NCBI GenBank assembly: GCA_002690925.1
Contig: NZGD01000090.1
Span: 1 to 64,000, forward strand
Origin: Rhodopirellula sp.
Lineage (GTDB): Bacteria; Planctomycetota; Planctomycetia; Pirellulales; Pirellulaceae
Reading direction: 5' to 3'
Length of the DNA stretch: 64,000 nucleotides
Position 1 is the stretch's first letter. Each line of letters starts with the position of its first letter. Below the pieces are notes generated by a model. It was not told the DNA's origin. It did no database searches and saw only the letters and a list, made by a program, of their open reading frames with translations. Position numbers and translations under genes: made by a program. Below, piece after piece: positions 54,352 to 61,966 of the stretch.

Positions 54352-54963
54352 TTATTCGAGGATCTTTTCGACTTCGCTCATGACTGCGGCTATGTCGACC
54401 TTTTCCGAGGTGAATGTGTGAGTCTTCACCACCTGACTGTCTTTCGCAACAACGACCGTCACCTCGGCATCGGCTGGCAATTTGTAGTTCAAGGGACCTG
54501 TTTTTACCTCTTTGGCGACTACAACCGGCACGTGTTCGACTTTTGCCGCCGCAGCGACTTCCCCTGCCGCAGCTTTCACTGCTGATGGGCTGTCTCCCAT
54601 CATGGTTACGAGGCCCTTGAGTCGTCGCTTCCTATTGGAAAACACGGCCGTGTCGATACGCTTCACCAACTCAGTCACGCGAACGCCTGTTCGTCGGACA
54701 AAGACCATGATCATCGGACTGGACCCGTAACGACAGCGGTAGCACAGTTGTTCGCCCGGGAGAACACCATCATCATCAGCTCCAGCCACTTTCGTGACAT
54801 AGAAAACACCAACAGAATCGCCCTCGCTTAGGGAAGAACTATTCTGCACCGGCTTTGCCAGCTGGTTCGACGATTGGCTGAATACAGTCGAATCGAGGAT
54901 CGATGAAAACATCAATGATGCAAGTAAAACAGCGATCATGCGTCCTGAGGACATCAATAACAT
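54352..54963 (-). CDS. secreted hypothetical protein with a CxxC motif
   Basis: This is a 203-residue protein without a family I can name. The signal peptide MLLMSSGRMIAVLLASLMFSSILDSTVFSQ is reached from the ATG at 54963 (the frame extends to 55032). The mature part has GEQLCYRCRYGSSPMIMVFVRRTG, reminiscent of a thioredoxin-like CxxC followed by a beta strand, then helical and beta segments (VEHVPVVVAKEVKTG, AEVTVVVAKDSQVVKTHTF) ending in an amphipathic helix. A redox or AhpC-like fold is possible, not shown. It stands alone between gaps. Confidence 0.72.
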   Translation of the reverse strand: MLLMSSGRMIAVLLASLMFSSILDSTVFSQSSNQLAKPVQNSSSLSEGDSVGVFYVTKVAGADDDGVLPGEQLCYRCRYGSSPMIMVFVRRTGVRVTELVKRIDTAVFSNRKRRLKGLVTMMGDSPSAVKAAAGEVAAAAKVEHVPVVVAKEVKTGPLNYKLPADAEVTVVVAKDSQVVKTHTFTSEKVDIAAVMSEVEKILE

Positions 54964-55393
54964 CTGATTTGTGTTCCGCAATGTTAGGGTTTGACCGTTG
55001 GTGAAATAAAAAAAATCGCGGTCAGTAGCCAAAACAGCGCCCGGCTAGCAGATCAAGGATTACCCAGACACTTCACCGAGGGTTGAGAATTATGTACCCG
55101 ATTTCGGATCTGAACAGCCCTTCCAGTGAGAATCTGTCGAAACAGCTTGGTCGGCCGCCCTCGGGAAGGCGATTGTCTCGTTTTGTAAAGATTCCTTTGG
55201 GCTGTCAATTCGCCCCCTAAATAGCGTGTTTGCGACGTCGAAGCCTGATTCATAGAGAATGTGTTTCGTAAATGTGAGTCACAAACCCTTTTGTCGGGTG
55301 TGACAAAATGGACCGCCCAAGTCACGGTTTCCAGCCGGGGCTGACGGGCCATAACAGCTTCAAAAAGGTCATCCGAGACGGTTGCTCACGTAC
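54964..55393. other. 430-bp intergenic stretch
   Basis: I see no gene, repeat or terminator I can support. It should contain the promoter of the hypothetical secreted protein gene on the minus strand. Confidence 0.5.
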
Positions 55394-57334
55394 TCATGGG
55401 ATCGAGATGGAATCGAGTTCGACAAATGTGCCCTCGGGACCCCGGAGTCTCAATTCAAGTTCCGTGATCAAACCTTGCCAAGCTTCATGCCTAGTCAAGG
55501 GTATGGAGACGGTTGTCCATTTGCTGCCCTTCTTCAGAGGGGTCTCGCCCACAATCTTGCCGGACTCTTCGTGGTGTTCGGAGGTTGCAACGAGCTGAAA
55601 GACGATGTCGTGATCCGAACGAGCCTGGATTGTAAATTCGCCACGGTTTTTCTCGACGGCAAGTTTGAGTCCGCGTCGATGTAAACTCGATCCCTGCTTG
55701 CCAAGTGTGAAGTCAAGGTAACCCTGAGCACCTGCGATGTTGCCGAGGTCTTGTGAGCCAGACCAGCCTTCTGTCTGCCAGCCACCACAATCAAATGTGA
55801 ACAGCATCTTGCCATCCGAAGGATCGCGTCCGTTGACCTTTTCCCATGTATCCGAGAGACCGTCGCCATCCCTGTCGATGCGGACTACCTCGTACTCAGG
55901 ATTCACACCGGTTCCCCATTTCTGTTCCTGTCCTTGGTAAGCAATTTCTTCCGCTGATTCTTCGCCTGCGCCAGCATCGCCACGAGCAATCCACTGCTCG
56001 AGCAGCGCACGGTGTTGTTGCCGTACTTTCGCGTATTCCGGGTCGGTTGCCAAATTGTTGATTTGGCTTGGATCTTCAATGACGTCATAAAGCTCCTCTG
56101 CTGGTCGCTCTCCAAAGTAGATGTCACGCAATTTTGCTGGCAGTGTTCCGTCTGCATACATGGCCCTCAAGTTTTGAACGTAGTCCTTGGTATCGCGGTA
56201 CTGGGGTTGAAGAAAAACTCGATCAGTCTTGAAATTGCGTGTGTAGCGGTATCGGTGGGTGCGGACTGTACGTACCCGATCAATGGTGTGATCGAGCCGA
56301 TCTTTGGCCGCGAAAACAGAGCTGCGAGGCACGAGTTTTGTGTCAAACAGGTTTTGTCCTTCGTACCAGTCGGGGCGAGGAACGCCTGCCCATGCCAAAG
56401 TGGTGGCTGATAGATCTAGTAAATTCACCAAGTCATCACGAACAGCACTAGCTGGAACATACGGCGCTGGGCCGGCCATTATGAACGGAACACGAAGACC
56501 ACCTTCTGTCGGCATCTGCTTGTGGCGGACCAAGTTGTTCGCTCCATGATCACCGAAGTAGACAACGATGGTGTTTTCGGCGAGTCCCGATTCTTTTAAT
56601 CCTTCAAGCACGCTGCCGATAAAGTCATCATCTTTTCGGATCGCGTCGTAGTGCTGCGCGACGACAGATCGATAAAGATCATTTTGGGGATAGTCTGGAG
56701 GAACGGTGACCGTCGCTGGATCAACCTTGCGAGATGCCGGAAAATTCGTGGTATTGTTCTTACCACCTGCTGTCTGGATCTGCCCAAAAAAAGGTTGATT
56801 CTCGCTCAGGGTCTTCCACGGAATTGAATGTCTGGATTTTTGCTCCAGTGAATAGGTCGCAGGGGTATCCCAGACGAAGTTGTAGTCAGTTTTTCCAAGA
56901 TTGAACGTGAAGTAACCATTTTCCTTCACCAATTGAGGAAGCAATTTCATGTAATCCGGTAGGTAAAGCTTTGCTGGCCCCCGAGAGGATCGATGTTCGT
57001 GTGCATTGAAGCGAATCTGATTTTGGCCACCCATCAGTGCCGAACGGCAAGCCGAACAGACCGGCGCTGGAACAAAAGCACGAGAAAAGAGTACGCCCCT
57101 TGCTGCTAGGGAATCAATGTTAGGAGTCGCGCCTTGATTGATGGGGTCACCATAACAACCCATCCACGGCGAGGTGTCCTCGGCAAAGAGCCAAAGAATG
57201 TTCGGCCGAATTTTCGCTGGAGCATCGTTCGAGGCCCCATTTTGAGCGTACAGATTGGACGTGAGTAGAAAGCCACAAAATGCAAAGGCGAGCAATGACT
57301 CGGTAGAGCCATCAGGCAAGATTTTTCGTTGCAT
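55394..57334 (-). CDS. secreted sulfatase with CSACR signature and calcium-binding linker
   Basis: This 646-residue S1-type sulfatase has a signal peptide ending near NLYAQ, calcium ligands in LWLFAEDTSPWMGCYG, and the active-site signature CSACR (C93, R97). The third position, Pro in most sulfatases (CxPxR), is Ala here; some sulfatase subfamilies have that form. The catalytic domain ends near residue 480 (EELYDVIEDPSQINNLA). A linker follows with DRDGDGLSDTWE, an EF-hand-like/thrombospondin-type-3 calcium motif, then a beta-rich C-terminal domain (about 510-646). It stands apart from the other two sulfatases. Confidence 0.92.
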   Translation of the reverse strand: MQRKILPDGSTESLLAFAFCGFLLTSNLYAQNGASNDAPAKIRPNILWLFAEDTSPWMGCYGDPINQGATPNIDSLAARGVLFSRAFVPAPVCSACRSALMGGQNQIRFNAHEHRSSRGPAKLYLPDYMKLLPQLVKENGYFTFNLGKTDYNFVWDTPATYSLEQKSRHSIPWKTLSENQPFFGQIQTAGGKNNTTNFPASRKVDPATVTVPPDYPQNDLYRSVVAQHYDAIRKDDDFIGSVLEGLKESGLAENTIVVYFGDHGANNLVRHKQMPTEGGLRVPFIMAGPAPYVPASAVRDDLVNLLDLSATTLAWAGVPRPDWYEGQNLFDTKLVPRSSVFAAKDRLDHTIDRVRTVRTHRYRYTRNFKTDRVFLQPQYRDTKDYVQNLRAMYADGTLPAKLRDIYFGERPAEELYDVIEDPSQINNLATDPEYAKVRQQHRALLEQWIARGDAGAGEESAEEIAYQGQEQKWGTGVNPEYEVVRIDRDGDGLSDTWEKVNGRDPSDGKMLFTFDCGGWQTEGWSGSQDLGNIAGAQGYLDFTLGKQGSSLHRRGLKLAVEKNRGEFTIQARSDHDIVFQLVATSEHHEESGKIVGETPLKKGSKWTTVSIPLTRHEAWQGLITELELRLRGPEGTFVELDSISIP

Positions 57335-57869
57335 GGAGTCTAATAATTGAAGGTGTTGAGTTTAAACGGAGAACATAGGTTATCCCATTCTTGTCTTGCC
57401 CAAGGATGAAAAGCAAATTTTAGCGAGGTACTTACTGGGTTTACCATTTTCAAGCTTTGCACTAATTCAAATTTTTTGTGTTGAGCCCGATACTTCGAAA
57501 GTCCGCGCGCCGGATAACTTTTGCAGTGGATGCTTCGCTTGCAGCATTCCGGTAGTTTGTCATGGTGCATCTGATTCGGCAGAGAATCAGCCATTTGATT
57601 GAAATTCGAGTGCGAGTGATGTCCTTGCACTTTCTGGTGAGTGATATCACAGCCGTGTATTCACCTGATTTCCTGGGACAGCAGGCAAGCGTTCAGGGAG
57701 TCGCGGATCGCGGCTTGCAGCGAAGTCTCTGGCTTTTCCGGTGGAAAATTACGTGACACTTCAACGTCTGCTTGAGGCTTCGCACCAGTGATAGCGCTGA
57801 CTATAGAAGTGGAGATTCCTTGACAGATCCGGTTGAGCACTGCATGGACCTCAACGCCTCTCTATTCAG
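57335..57869. other. 535-bp intergenic stretch
   Basis: There is no supported gene or repeat. It holds the promoter of the sulfatase (right-hand boundary 57334 is its start). No clear hairpin was seen after the secreted-protein stop at 57870. Confidence 0.5.
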
Positions 57870-58742
57870 TCACCTGCAGATCGATTGATGTCCTGATCGA
57901 GAAGTGCTGTAGGAGCTGTGATTGCCATCGGAAATAGACCACGCATAATCAGCAGCTGAAGTGGGGGTATTTTCTGCCGGCAACGAAGACCTATCCCCGG
58001 GAGATTCGTTCTTCGAAGAGAGGGAAGCATACAACGACTTTGCGGCGTCTAAATCCTCTGGGGTAAACAACTTGATATTGCCTCGGTAACGCGATTGCAT
58101 GCGGTCAAGAGCTGCAAGTTGTGTCCATGGTAATTGGTTGCCGTGATGCCAGACGATTGCCTGTGCAATGTCGGGTGGTATTTGACCGGTACTGAGCTGC
58201 TGACATACAAAAGTGATGATAGGGTCAGTCGTGAATGTTTCAAGTGGAATGATCCGGTACGCAATTCGCGGTTTTGGGTCCGGTTTTCCGTGTTCCAGAC
58301 ACACTGTTTTGGCAGAAAGTTTGTGGGTTTTTCCCGGTGCAATACGCATGATTCCTCTTCCGAAATCTTGCTGATTTCCAAAACCTTGGCCGTTTCCCTG
58401 ACCCTGTCCATTGCCAATGTTGAATCCGCCACCTACGCCCTGGTTTGTGCTGCCACCGGCCGGGTTTCCATTTTGGTTCTGGTTGGGATTTTGACCGAAC
58501 TGTCCGAGTACGGGTACGGCAGCGATTGCCTTTGGAAGTTTCAATCGCAGCGATTTGTCCAATTCATTTTTGATCAATACGTTCGCTTGCCCGGCATTGA
58601 GTGCGATGAATCTTACAGTCACATCGCCTTGGCCAATCGCACTGAATAGGTCGATCCCCTTTTCCTCCGCTGAGGTTCGGTGGGAGCTTATGAATCCAAT
58701 CGCCACGGCAAGAAGAGGAGCAAGGTTTGTGGGGTATCTCAT
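57870..58742 (-). CDS. secreted hypothetical protein with Asn/Gln/Gly-rich segment
   Basis: I do not recognise this family. The ATG at 58742 starts a 290-residue protein with signal peptide MRYPTNLAPLLAVAIGFISSHRTSAEE. A beta-rich segment (VTVRFIALNAGQANVLIKNELDKSLRLKLP) is followed by a low-complexity stretch of about 45 residues made almost only of Asn, Gln and Gly. A second beta-rich domain then includes KTVCLEHGKPDPKPRIAYRI and GQIPPDIAQAIVWHHGNQLPW, and the tail is Ser-rich. The first half looks like a small stress- or surface-associated domain. An upstream extension to 58874 lacks similarity. The M49-like gene diverges from it. Confidence 0.75.
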   Translation of the reverse strand: MRYPTNLAPLLAVAIGFISSHRTSAEEKGIDLFSAIGQGDVTVRFIALNAGQANVLIKNELDKSLRLKLPKAIAAVPVLGQFGQNPNQNQNGNPAGGSTNQGVGGGFNIGNGQGQGNGQGFGNQQDFGRGIMRIAPGKTHKLSAKTVCLEHGKPDPKPRIAYRIIPLETFTTDPIITFVCQQLSTGQIPPDIAQAIVWHHGNQLPWTQLAALDRMQSRYRGNIKLFTPEDLDAAKSLYASLSSKNESPGDRSSLPAENTPTSAADYAWSISDGNHSSYSTSRSGHQSICR

Positions 58743-59091
58743 GAGTTCATTCCTTCGACATGTTTGGAAGACGAGATCGAAATCCCAGAGCAGACAGCGT
58801 GCCAAACCAATTGTTTTTTCAAAAGCACGTGATTTGTGGCACAACGCGCAGCAGTGAAATGAAAGGGTTCCCAAAAGGTTGGCTCACGATTGCACAGTTG
58901 TTTTGTTTTGCTACACCTTGGTCAGGAATCTTCAATCTTCGTCTTCGGGTAACGTGAATAACTTGGGGGTATCGGGTAAGATCTGGTTTCGTGAAGTGAT
59001 GTGCCACGTCCGCATGCTGTGGATTTCGAATCGCTTCGCGGATCCCGGTAATGGGCGTCATTTCTGAAACCATTTGTGCAAGTGAAAAAAC
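58743..59091. other. 349-bp divergent intergenic region
   Basis: It separates the hypothetical secreted-protein gene (minus) from the M49-like gene (plus). I see no inverted repeat or clear promoter that I would defend. Confidence 0.5.
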
Positions 59092-60723
59092 ATGCAGATT
59101 CGTGTTGTAAAACTGATTGTTCTGGGATTCATCCTGGGAGCTCCTGCGCAGGCATTCGTGTTTGGCCAGAATGCAATTGATGTTGGGAAAGCGATTGATC
59201 AATACGCTGTTGTGGACCTGACGACTGACCTCAGCCAATTGACTGACAAGCAGCGGCAGATGCTTCCCTTGTTGATGGAAGCTGGCAAGATCATGGACAA
59301 CTGTTTTTGGTATGAAGCGTACGGCCCACGCAAGGATTTTTTGGATTCGCTGAAGCAATCTAAGGTCCGAAGATTCGTGAAGATCAATTACGGTCCTTGG
59401 GATCGACTTGCTGGTAATGCCCCATTTGTTGAAGGGGTGGGCGCGAAGCCATTGGGCGCCAATTATTATCCTGCCGACATGACCAAGGCAGAGTTTGAGG
59501 CGGCTGATTTGAGTGGCAAAGACAGCTTGTATACCTTCTTGCGTCGTGACAGGTCCGGCAAGCTCAAGGTTGTTCCCTATCGGGAACAATTCAAGGAGTC
59601 AATGAAACGGGCGGCTGATCTGCTGCGCAAGGCGGCGGAACTAGCCGAAGACACTGGCCTGCGACGTTACTTGTTACTTCGTGCAGATGCTTTGTTGACT
59701 GACGACTATCAACCAAGTGATCTTGCTTGGTTGGATATGCATGACAACACCATTGATGTTGTGATTGGCCCGATAGAAAACTACGAAGACAAGTTGTACG
59801 GCTATAAGACGGCACACGAGTGCTTTGTGTTGATCAAGGACAAGGCATGGAGTGCAAGATTGGCGAAATATTCCAAGTTCTTGCCAGATCTGCAGGCAAC
59901 CTTGCCGGTTCCCGACAAGTACAAGCAGGAAGAGCCGGGGACGGACACCGAGCTCAACGCTTATGACGTGATTTATTACGCTGGTGATTGCAACGCGGGA
60001 TCAAAAACAATCGCAATCAATCTGCCAAATGATGAACAGGTGCAGTTGCAAAAAGGAACAAGGAGGTTGCAACTGAAAAATGCGATGCGTGCCAAATTTG
60101 ATAAAATACTGATCCCCATTGCTGATGAGTTGATTGCCGATGACCAACGCAAACATGTAACCTTCGATGCATTTTTCAGCAATACGATGTTTCATGAGGT
60201 AGCACATGGTCTTGGTATCAAGAATACGATTGATGGACGGGGATCAGTGCGTACTATCTTGAAAGAGCACGCGGGAGCAATTGAGGAAGGAAAAGCTGAT
60301 ATTCTCGGTCTGCATATGATCAATCAACTGCATGAACGTGGCGAGCTGAAAACAGACCTGCAGGATTACTATGTGACTTTTATGGCGGGGATTTTTCGAA
60401 GTGTACGTTTTGGTGCTTCGAGCGCTCACGGCAAAGCTAACATGATTCGCTTCAACTTTTTTCGTGATGAAGGTGCATTTGAACGTCTACCCAATGGCCG
60501 GTATCGTGTTAACGTTGATCGTTTTCGGCAGGCTACCAAGAATCTGTCGTCCTTGTTGTTGCAGTTGCAAGGCAATGGTGATTACGCCGGAGCGTCGGAA
60601 CTGGTTAAAACAAAAGGCGTCATCGGGCCACAATTGCAAGCGGAACTCGATTTGCTGACTGAAAAAGGCATCCCGGTGGACGTTATTTTTCGACAAGGTC
60701 CGGATATTCTCGGGTTGAAATAG
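59092..60723 (+). CDS. M49-like zinc metallopeptidase (dipeptidyl peptidase III-related)
   Basis: This 543-residue protein has an N-terminal signal-like segment (VVKLIVLGFILGAPAQAFVFGQ). The body resembles bacterial members of the dipeptidyl-peptidase III family (QYAVVDLTTDLSQLTDKQRQMLPLL; CFWYEAYG; NYYPADMTKAEFE). Zinc site: H368-E369-x-x-H372 in FHEVAHGLG, plus the downstream Glu in AGAIEEGKADILGLHM (E398 or E399). Classical DPP III enzymes have a one-residue-longer HELLGH; this is a plain HEXXH. The likely role is extracytoplasmic peptide cleavage. A DUF1080 protein follows 107 nt later. Confidence 0.85.
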   Translation: MQIRVVKLIVLGFILGAPAQAFVFGQNAIDVGKAIDQYAVVDLTTDLSQLTDKQRQMLPLLMEAGKIMDNCFWYEAYGPRKDFLDSLKQSKVRRFVKINYGPWDRLAGNAPFVEGVGAKPLGANYYPADMTKAEFEAADLSGKDSLYTFLRRDRSGKLKVVPYREQFKESMKRAADLLRKAAELAEDTGLRRYLLLRADALLTDDYQPSDLAWLDMHDNTIDVVIGPIENYEDKLYGYKTAHECFVLIKDKAWSARLAKYSKFLPDLQATLPVPDKYKQEEPGTDTELNAYDVIYYAGDCNAGSKTIAINLPNDEQVQLQKGTRRLQLKNAMRAKFDKILIPIADELIADDQRKHVTFDAFFSNTMFHEVAHGLGIKNTIDGRGSVRTILKEHAGAIEEGKADILGLHMINQLHERGELKTDLQDYYVTFMAGIFRSVRFGASSAHGKANMIRFNFFRDEGAFERLPNGRYRVNVDRFRQATKNLSSLLLQLQGNGDYAGASELVKTKGVIGPQLQAELDLLTEKGIPVDVIFRQGPDILGLK

Positions 60724-60830
60724 TCTGAGTTGAATCAGTGCGACTGGTCGGCTGCTATTTTGAATCATCGCGGACAGGCATAATCCTCCGTCCCGGCTTT
60801 ACTTTCCACAATGATCTGGAGATCTCTTTC

Positions 60831-61586
60831 ATGCTTCGTGTTTTTTTCTGCCTTGTTTTTTTTCCACTGCTGTTTTGTATCACCACTACGCAAAGTCGAG
60901 CTGAAGACGCTGCGAAGCCAGATTCCGACGGTATGAAAGTGATTTTCAATGGAAAAGACCTTAAGGGTTGGGATGGTGATCCGCGTCTGTGGTCAGTGCG
61001 TGATGGTGTGATTCATGGTGAGACAACAGACAAGAAATCAGCCAAGGGAAATACGTTCCTGATTTGGGAGGGTGGTCAATTAAAGGATTTCGAATTGCAA
61101 CTCTCTTTTCGGTGTACAGCCAATAACAACTCCGGTATCCAGTATCGTTCGGTCAGGGTACCGCAAGGGAATCGGGTTGGTAATAAGTGGGTCGTGAAGG
61201 GCTATCAGCATGAGATACGCAACGAAGATACTTTTCCCAATGTTCCAGGTTTTATCTATGACGAACGGGGCAAACGTGGCCGCATTTGTTTGGTAGGTGA
61301 GACAGCTACATGGACTGCAGAGGGCAAGAATGTTGAAGAAGAGCGATTGATTGATGCCGCAGGCTTCAAGGACTTGATGAAGGTTGATGATTGGAATGAT
61401 GTTAAGATCATTGCAAAGGGAAATCGCATACAGCACTTTCTAAACGGAAAGAAGATTCTCGATTTTACGGATGAGCACCCCGAGATGGCCTTCAGCGAAG
61501 GAATTCTTGCCTTGCAATTGCATGCGGGAAAACCGATGTGGACCGAGTTCAAAGATATTCGGATCCGCCTTGACGATGAGAAGTAA
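60831..61586 (+). CDS. DUF1080 (3-keto-disaccharide hydrolase type) secreted protein
   Basis: This 251-residue protein from the ATG at 60831 has a strong signal peptide (FFCLVFFPLLFCITTTQSRA) and a single DUF1080 concanavalin-like fold. It starts MKVIFNGKDLKGWDG and continues with WSVRDGVIHGETTDKKSAKGNTFLIWEGGQLKDFELQLSF, NNNSGIQYRS and the final LQLHAGKPMWTEFKDIRIR. Some members hydrolyse 3-keto-glucosides after oxidation of the sugar; others are uncharacterised. The family is greatly expanded in planctomycetes. A terminator follows after about 100 nt. Confidence 0.92.
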   Translation: MLRVFFCLVFFPLLFCITTTQSRAEDAAKPDSDGMKVIFNGKDLKGWDGDPRLWSVRDGVIHGETTDKKSAKGNTFLIWEGGQLKDFELQLSFRCTANNNSGIQYRSVRVPQGNRVGNKWVVKGYQHEIRNEDTFPNVPGFIYDERGKRGRICLVGETATWTAEGKNVEEERLIDAAGFKDLMKVDDWNDVKIIAKGNRIQHFLNGKKILDFTDEHPEMAFSEGILALQLHAGKPMWTEFKDIRIRLDDEK

Positions 61587-61661
61587 TCGCCTACGCATGG
61601 CCGCGTTCCCGTTTACGCGATCAAGAGTAATGAGTCATGTTCGATAAACAGGTGTGCTGGG

Positions 61662-61689
61662 CCCTGTAGAGGAAACCCTGTAGAGGAAA
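61662..61689. repeat. 14-bp tandem duplication
   Basis: CCCTGTAGAGGAAA is present twice in direct succession (61662-61675 and 61676-61689), right before the terminator hairpin. Confidence 0.9.
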
Positions 61690-61725
61690 CCCTGCAGTGG
61701 AGTTCGTGCTGCAGGGTGATTTTTA
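61690..61725 (+). terminator. rho-independent terminator after the DUF1080 gene
   Basis: A perfect 8-bp stem (CCCTGCAG at 61690-61697 with CTGCAGGG at 61709-61716) has an 11-nt loop and is followed by TGATTTTTAAG on the plus strand. Confidence 0.75.
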
Positions 61726-61825
61726 AGTCCAGCAAAGGTGCTGCCAACAAGCAGGTGCCCAGACGCTCAGTGACGTGCTTGCCCATGCCAGGTTCGAGAC
61801 GTGATTGACACTCGCGTTTGGCCCC

Positions 61826-61897
61826 TGAGTGGGTGCTCACAAGAGATGTTGAGTGGGTGCTCACAAGAGATGTTGAGTGGGTGCTCACGAGAGATGT
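61826..61897. repeat. 24-bp tandem repeat, three copies
   Basis: The unit starts TGAGTGGGTGCTCAC. Copies at 61826-61849 and 61850-61873 are identical; the third (61874-61897) has one change. It lies outside genes, between the terminator and the stop of the histidine kinase. GTGGGTGCTCAC could form a small hairpin in each unit. Confidence 0.95.
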
Positions 61898-61966
61898 GCA
61901 GGGTCGTTTTCCCTGCCGCGAATGTGTCATGATTTGGGATGGCGGGTGAATCGCTGTTGTTTCGTG

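Noticed and set aside
53981-54421. Plus-strand 146-codon frame over the palindrome
   Set aside because: It overlaps the real minus-strand gene at 54352-54963 at its end and has no recognisable similarity.
61613-61930. Minus-strand frame encoding TSLVSTHS three times
   Set aside because: The repeated peptide is simply the 24-bp DNA repeat read in one frame, and the frame crosses the terminator. It is unlikely to be a gene.
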